DNA of 64,000 nt from Streptomyces echinatus (GTDB lineage: Bacteria > Actinomycetota > Actinomycetes > Streptomycetales > Streptomycetaceae). The first letter of the stretch is position 1; each line of letters opens with the position of its first letter. The notes below the pieces were generated by a model, which was not told the DNA's origin, made no database searches, and was given only the letters and a program-made list of their open reading frames with translations. This document shows, one piece after another, positions 59,739 through 64,000 of this stretch. Location of the stretch: positions 1 to 64,000 of the forward strand of contig NZ_JACHJK010000005.1 in NCBI RefSeq assembly GCF_014203595.1, read 5' to 3'. The translations under genes and the position numbers were made by a program.

Positions 59739-61961
59739 GTGGACGCACCACCCGAACCCCGCACCCGGCCGGGGCGTGCCGACGGTGTCCGGGCCGCCGC
59801 CGTGCTGGAAGCATTCCTCGAGTTCGCCTACGAAGAAGGGCGGGTGACCCACGGCTTCCACAACCACAACTACGTGCTGCCGCTGACGGATCGGATGGCA
59901 CAGCTGGTCGGCCGTGCGGCGGGTACTTTGGTGACCGCGCGCGTCCGGCGGGTGGACGCACTGCCCGTGGTGATCCGGACCTGGGACGACGAGCCGGCGA
60001 TCCTCCGGGCCCTCCGGGTGGCGCTGCCCAATGTGCCGGAGTGCCTGGCCCAGGGGGACGGGTTCGCCGTCCACAGCTATGTGGAGGGGGTGCCGCTCTC
60101 GTCGATCTGCCCCAACGGGATGCCGGTGGACGGAATGCTGATCAAGGCGCTGGCCGGGCTGCTGGCCGGCACCGCCCGGGTCCGCCCGGGCCGTCTGCCC
60201 GCCCTGCCGCGGGTCTGGCCCGAGGACCACGCCGACAGCCAGGGCTTCCTGCGGACGCTGGCCCACCTGGCGGAGACCCAGGTCCGGCAGCCCAACTGGC
60301 CCTACTTCGGCGGTCTGTTCATGACCCTCGGCGTCCCGGAGACCGCCCTGACCGAGTTCGCGGGCCGGGTGCCCGTCATGACCCGGCGGCCGTTCAGCCT
60401 GCTCCACGCCGACCTGCACCGCGACAACGTGATCATGTCGTACGGCGGTGATCCGCCCCTCATATGCGTCGACTGGGAACTGGCCACCTACGGCGACCCC
60501 CTGCACGATCTCGCGACCCACCTGGTCCGGATGCAGTACCCGCACCATCAGTGGGACGAGGTCGTGGGGGCCTGGGCGGAGGCCGTGGGGAAGGTCCGGC
60601 CCGCCGCCGCACGAGGGCTGGCCGGGGATCTGCGGCACTACGTGGACTTCGAGCGGGCGCAGTCTGTCTACCCGGACGTGATGCGGGCGGCGAAGTCCCT
60701 GGAGGGTTCCTTCGACCAGCGGAGTCTGGACAGGGCGACGAACGCCGTGACGAGCGCCCTGGAGGCCGCCGCGGAGCCGCTGCGGCTCTCCCGGGTGCCT
60801 GGGACGGGGGAGATCGAGAGTGTTCTGCTGCGCTGGCGTGCGGCCGCGCAGGCACTCGGCGAGGGCCGGCGGGGCCGGATCCGCACGCCGGTCGCCTGGG
60901 TGCCCGACCGGCGCCTTCCCGAGCGCCCGGATTTCCCGGACTCCGCGGTCGCGGAGGCCCTGGCACTGGAGGCCGCGGCCCCGTCCGCCCAGGTGTTCAA
61001 GGGCGTCACGCATGTGAACTCGGTCGTCCGGGTCGCGGGCATCGACTGCCCCGTGGTGGTTCGCCGTCCACGGGTGGACGCCGGCCGTCGGGAGCCCAGT
61101 TACCTCAGCGAGCACGCGGTGCTCCGGGCGATCGAGCGGTCTGCCGTGCCGGTGAACGCGCCCCGGGTGCTCGCGCTGGGGCAGAACCTGACCGGGAGCG
61201 GCGGGGGCCGGACGCGTCTCGACGACCGGTTCACCATCCTCACCTACGAGGGACCCCCCGGCCCCTGGCAGTACCCGAGCCATCCGGTGGGCGGACTGCG
61301 CCCGCACGAGGCGGACGCCCTCGTCGATCAGCTCGCCGGGCTGACGGCGATCGACTACACCGCCATCGACCCGGTGACGGGTCGGACCGGCTTCTATCAC
61401 TGGCTCAGCGACCAGCTCGTCGCGCTGGTCGCCGGTCTGCCCGAGGAGTCCCGGCAGCTGGCCCGCTTCCTCGGCCTGCCCGACGCCGCCCGGCTCCACG
61501 GGATCCTCGCCCGGCACAGGGTGGCCGAACGCGCTCCCGCCCTGCTGCACGGCGATCTTCACCCCTGGAACCTGGTGCGCCGGGAGGACCGTCTCGGCCT
61601 GAGGCTCATCGACTGGGAGATGGCCCTGGTCGGCGATCCGCTGTACGACCTGGTCCGGCACATGCACCTGACCCCGACCCGGCCGGAGATCCGCCACCGG
61701 ATGTTCCGCCGCTGGGAGCGCCTGCTGCCCGCGCGGTACACCTGCGACTGGCAGCACGACGTGCAGGTGTACCGCTGGATCGAGATCGTCCGCTCGGCCT
61801 ACGTGGACCTGGACCGCATGGCCACCCGGAAGGGGCTCGACGCGCCGAACGTGCGCCGCGCGGTCGACTCGTACGCCATGACCCTCTCGGCGGCCACCGC
61901 GTCTTTGGGCCTGACCGTCCGGCCGAGGGCGAATCCGTACCTCGCTCGTGCCCTGGCATAG
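59739..61961 (+). CDS. Tandem double APH-type phosphotransferase (740 aa)
   Basis: Two complete kinase domains are fused. The first (about residues 1-380) has THGFHNHNYVLPLTDRMAQL, the loop LLHADLHRDNVIMSYGG and VDWELATYGDPLHDLATHLV. The second (about residues 395-740) has KGVTHVNSVVRVAGIDCPVV, the loop LLHGDLHPWNLVRREDRLGL and IDWEMALVGDPLYDLVRHMH. Catalytic Asp, Asn and metal Asp are present in both halves, so both could be active. The halves differ from each other, so this is not a recent duplication. AGGAG precedes the GTG at 59739. Most family members have one domain, making this unusual. Confidence 0.88.
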   Translation: MDAPPEPRTRPGRADGVRAAAVLEAFLEFAYEEGRVTHGFHNHNYVLPLTDRMAQLVGRAAGTLVTARVRRVDALPVVIRTWDDEPAILRALRVALPNVPECLAQGDGFAVHSYVEGVPLSSICPNGMPVDGMLIKALAGLLAGTARVRPGRLPALPRVWPEDHADSQGFLRTLAHLAETQVRQPNWPYFGGLFMTLGVPETALTEFAGRVPVMTRRPFSLLHADLHRDNVIMSYGGDPPLICVDWELATYGDPLHDLATHLVRMQYPHHQWDEVVGAWAEAVGKVRPAAARGLAGDLRHYVDFERAQSVYPDVMRAAKSLEGSFDQRSLDRATNAVTSALEAAAEPLRLSRVPGTGEIESVLLRWRAAAQALGEGRRGRIRTPVAWVPDRRLPERPDFPDSAVAEALALEAAAPSAQVFKGVTHVNSVVRVAGIDCPVVVRRPRVDAGRREPSYLSEHAVLRAIERSAVPVNAPRVLALGQNLTGSGGGRTRLDDRFTILTYEGPPGPWQYPSHPVGGLRPHEADALVDQLAGLTAIDYTAIDPVTGRTGFYHWLSDQLVALVAGLPEESRQLARFLGLPDAARLHGILARHRVAERAPALLHGDLHPWNLVRREDRLGLRLIDWEMALVGDPLYDLVRHMHLTPTRPEIRHRMFRRWERLLPARYTCDWQHDVQVYRWIEIVRSAYVDLDRMATRKGLDAPNVRRAVDSYAMTLSAATASLGLTVRPRANPYLARALA

Positions 61962-62043
61962 CGGACCGCGACGAACCGAGGCCGTTCCGCCGGGGACGCC
62001 GGCGTCCGTCGTGCACCGCCGCGCGGTGCGTAGGCTCGGCGGC

Positions 62044-62664
62044 ATGGGCGAGATGGGTCTGCGTGAGCGCAAGAAGCGGCGGATGTACCAGGACGTGTCG
62101 GACATCGCCGTACGGCTGTTCCTGGAGCGCGGCTTCGACGCGGTGTCCGTGGCGGAGGTCGCCGCCGCGGCCGGGATCTCCAAGCCGACCCTGTTCCGGT
62201 ACTTCCCGGCCAAGGAGGACCTGGTCCTGCACCGGATCGCGGACCACGAGACGGAGGCCGCGCGGCTGGTCGCCGGTGCGGCCGACCCGGTGGACGCGCT
62301 GCGCCGGAGCTTCCTCGCCGGGCTGGAGCGGCGCGATCCGGTCACCGGGCTGAACGACCACCCCGAGGTGCTCGCCTTCCACACCCTGCTCTACGGCACT
62401 CCGTCCCTGGTGGCGCGGGCGTACGCGCATATGGAGCGGTCGGAGGCGGCGCTCGCCGAGGCGCTCGGAGGCGGGCTGGACGCGCGGCTGGCCGCCGGGC
62501 AGATCACCGCGGTCCAGCGCGTCCTCGCCCAGGAGAACTGGCGACGGGTCGCGGCGGGGGAGCCGGTCGAGGAGGTGGCGCCGGACGCCGTCCGGGCCGC
62601 CGAGCGGGCGTTCCGGCGGCTGGCCGGGGCGCTCGCGGAGCCGGGATCCACCGACACTGACTGA
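62044..62664 (+). CDS. TetR-family transcriptional regulator
   Basis: The 206-residue regulator has MGLRERKKRRMYQDVSDIAV and RLFLERGFDAVSVAEVAAAA, then GISKPTLFRYFPAKEDLVLH, the full TetR helix-turn-helix with KPTLFRYF recognition helix. The C-terminal part is the usual helical ligand domain. It lies 50 bases before the helicase gene on the same strand, so the direct repeat in that gap is a possible operator for the helicase. The ATG at 62044 gives a standard length. Confidence 0.9.
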   Translation: MGEMGLRERKKRRMYQDVSDIAVRLFLERGFDAVSVAEVAAAAGISKPTLFRYFPAKEDLVLHRIADHETEAARLVAGAADPVDALRRSFLAGLERRDPVTGLNDHPEVLAFHTLLYGTPSLVARAYAHMERSEAALAEALGGGLDARLAAGQITAVQRVLAQENWRRVAAGEPVEEVAPDAVRAAERAFRRLAGALAEPGSTDTD

Positions 62665-62665
62665 G

Positions 62666-62708
62666 ACTCGGTTAAAAAAGTAACTCGGTAACGTTTTGCG
62701 GATAGGCT
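62666..62708 (+). promoter_or_regulatory. Promoter region of the HelD/HelR-type helicase
   Basis: A direct repeat ACTCGGTTAA (62666-62675) and ACTCGGTAAC (62683-62692), 17 bases apart, surrounds an A-rich run unusual for this genome. TAGGCT at 62703-62708 ends six bases before the ATG at 62715, so a leaderless mRNA is likely. No 19-base rifamycin-associated element was recognised. Confidence 0.6.
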
Positions 62709-62714
62709 GGCGTC

Positions 62715-64000
62715 ATGACGTCACTCGAGCCCGCCCTCACGGACACCCTGCACACCGAGCGCGCCTACCACGACACCTGCCGCACGGCCCTCACCGCGAT
62801 GGTCGAGGGAGCCGCCGAACAGGTCGTCATCGGCGAGGACGTCTCCGCCTCCGGAGCCGACGCCGAGGTCCTCGGCCACCGCCTGCGCAGCCAGGCCAAG
62901 GCCATGCGCGAACTCCCGCCGGGCCCGCTGTTCTTCGGCCGGCTCGACTTCACCGGCGGTGACCCCGAGCACGGCGGCCAGAGCTACCACGTCGGCCGGC
63001 TGCGCATCACCGAGGACCCGGCCGCCCCGCCCCTCGTCATCGACTGGCGGGCCCCCGTCTCCCGCGCCTTCTACCAGGCGAGCGCCCGCGACCCGCGGGG
63101 CGTCGGGACCCGGCGCCGGTTCGGCTGGGCGCCGGGCAGCCGCGGCGCGTCCGCCGACCTCACCGGGCTGGAGGACGAGCACCTGGGCCGGGGCGAGTCA
63201 CGGACCAGCGACATCGTGGCCCGCGAGATCGAGCGGCCCCGCGTCGGACCCATGCGGGACATCGCCGCCACCATCCAGCCCGAGCAGGACGACCTCGTAC
63301 GCGCCGCCCTCACCGACTCGGTGTGCGTCCAGGGGGCGCCCGGCACCGGCAAGACCGCCGTCGGCCTGCACCGCGCCGCCTACCTCCTGTACACCCACCC
63401 CAAGCGGCTCCAGCGCTCCGGCCTGCTCATCCTCGGCCCCAACCGCACCTTCCTGCGCTACATCGCCGAGGTCCTGCCCTCGCTCGGCGAGACGGGCGTC
63501 CGCCAGTCGACCCTCCTGGCGGAGATCACCCGGCACCCGGTCACCGGCACCGATCCCGTTCCCACGGCCACCGTCAAACACGACCCGCGCATGGCCGAGG
63601 TGCTGCGCCGGGCCCTGTACGCGCGCGTGACCACCGACGGCGTCACGGACCTCGCCGTACCGGACGGCTCCTACCGGTGGCGGGTGCCCGCCGGCGAACT
63701 GGCCGGCCTCGTCGCCGAGGTCCGCGCCGAGGAACCGCCCTACGCCATCGGCCGTGAGCGGGTACGCACCCGGGTGGTACGGCGGCTGCGCGAGCAGGCC
63801 GAACGGCGCTCCGGGGTACTGCCCGCCGCCTGGGTGCGCCGCGTCGAACGGGCCCGGCCGCTCACCGCCCACCTCGACGCGGTCTGGCCGAAGGTCCGCC
63901 CCGAGGAAATCCTCGCCGGACTCCTCACCGACGGCGCGGCGCTGGCCCGGGCCGCGGACGGCCTGCTGGACCCCGGCGAGCAGGCGGCGCTGCTGTGGCC
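62715..64000 (+). CDS. HelD/HelR-type UvrD-like helicase acting on RNA polymerase (3' end outside window)
   Basis: The frame is open from the ATG to the window end, 428 codons. The N-terminus has TLHTERAYHDTCRTALTAMV, then FFGRLDFTGGDPEHGGQSYH and LVIDWRAPVSRAFYQASARD, the signature of HelD-like proteins. The first helicase domain has Walker A VCVQGAPGTGKTAVGLHRAA and a downstream LLILGPNRTFLRYIAEVLPS. HelD proteins remove stalled polymerase from DNA, and HelR types give rifampicin tolerance. The rest lies beyond base 64000, so length and C-terminal motifs cannot be checked. Confidence 0.88.
   Translation, partial: MTSLEPALTDTLHTERAYHDTCRTALTAMVEGAAEQVVIGEDVSASGADAEVLGHRLRSQAKAMRELPPGPLFFGRLDFTGGDPEHGGQSYHVGRLRITEDPAAPPLVIDWRAPVSRAFYQASARDPRGVGTRRRFGWAPGSRGASADLTGLEDEHLGRGESRTSDIVAREIERPRVGPMRDIAATIQPEQDDLVRAALTDSVCVQGAPGTGKTAVGLHRAAYLLYTHPKRLQRSGLLILGPNRTFLRYIAEVLPSLGETGVRQSTLLAEITRHPVTGTDPVPTATVKHDPRMAEVLRRALYARVTTDGVTDLAVPDGSYRWRVPAGELAGLVAEVRAEEPPYAIGRERVRTRVVRRLREQAERRSGVLPAAWVRRVERARPLTAHLDAVWPKVRPEEILAGLLTDGAALARAADGLLDPGEQAALLW

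Noticed and set aside
58559..61961. Aminoglycoside resistance genes
   Set aside because: The kinase folds match the broad APH/choline-kinase superfamily, but no resistance-specific motifs or mobile context are seen.
62665..62714. Rifamycin-associated element before the HelD/HelR-type gene
   Set aside because: The known 19-base inverted element with GGGGCTTGC-type arms is not present; only an ACTCGGT direct repeat was seen.

Overview
The window is a high-GC actinobacterial chromosome segment, almost certainly from Streptomyces. The evidence is very strong G/C third-position bias, frequent GTG starts, mycothiol synthase (mshD), GlnR, Nur-type Fur, CsoR, the c-di-GMP-binding anti-sigma factor RsiG, and a PHO-box-controlled pstSCAB operon. 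From my knowledge of the genus, gene order from pst to rsiG follows the conserved Streptomyces core, so this is core chromosome and not a mobile island. No insertion sequence, prophage, CRISPR array or tRNA was seen.

Layout. (1) 0-0.14 kb: 3' end of a 5S rRNA gene with its terminator. (2) 0.2-8.6 kb: an isochorismatase-like hydrolase, a GNAT acetyltransferase, and a minus-strand operon of six genes resembling a reduced chromosomal type IV secretion system: pilin-like, VirB8-like, VirB6-like, SCO6880-family, VirB4-like ATPase, and a VirD4-like protein with a degenerate P-loop. (3) 8.8-16.9 kb: TetR/SDR divergent pair around an 18-bp repeat array, secreted trypsin-like protease, membrane Ser/Thr kinase, transglycosylase-NlpC/P60 hydrolase, PAP2 phosphatase, Tat/lipoprotein FAD oxidase. 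(4) 17-35.7 kb: a phosphate-rich region with pstSCAB, low-affinity Pit transporter plus DUF47 partner, csoR, Nudix, CHAD, ppk, a YtrA-type GntR/ABC operon, mshD and a secreted 5'-nucleotidase. (5) 35.8-45.6 kb: NmrA-like/MarR pair, an MprAB-like two-component system followed by an HtrA-like protease, a LacI regulator, glnR, hydrolase, MoaD-like protein. (6) 45.7-52.5 kb: sulfur genes (DUF1416, thiosulfate sulfurtransferase) behind a Cys-containing leader peptide, then small conserved genes, nur, ygfZ, dtd and rsiG.

(7) 52.5-62 kb is the least explained region. Four proteins share an effector domain carrying a degenerate phospholipase-D-like motif, K-x4-N where active enzymes have HxK-x4-D. 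Two carry it behind a GntR-type winged helix, one is free-standing, and one is membrane-anchored. They are interleaved with two HAD phosphatases, one APH-type kinase and one 740-residue protein with two APH-type kinase domains in tandem. I infer a paired kinase/phosphatase system acting on an unknown small molecule and read by a dead PLD-like sensor. (8) 62-64 kb: a TetR regulator and the start of a HelD/HelR-type helicase that runs off the window.

Phosphate supply (pst, pit, 5'-nucleotidase), storage (ppk, CHAD) and metal/nitrogen/sulfur regulators (csoR, nur, glnR, cysteine leader) lie within about 35 kb. Most upstream regions contain readable operators, which are listed separately.
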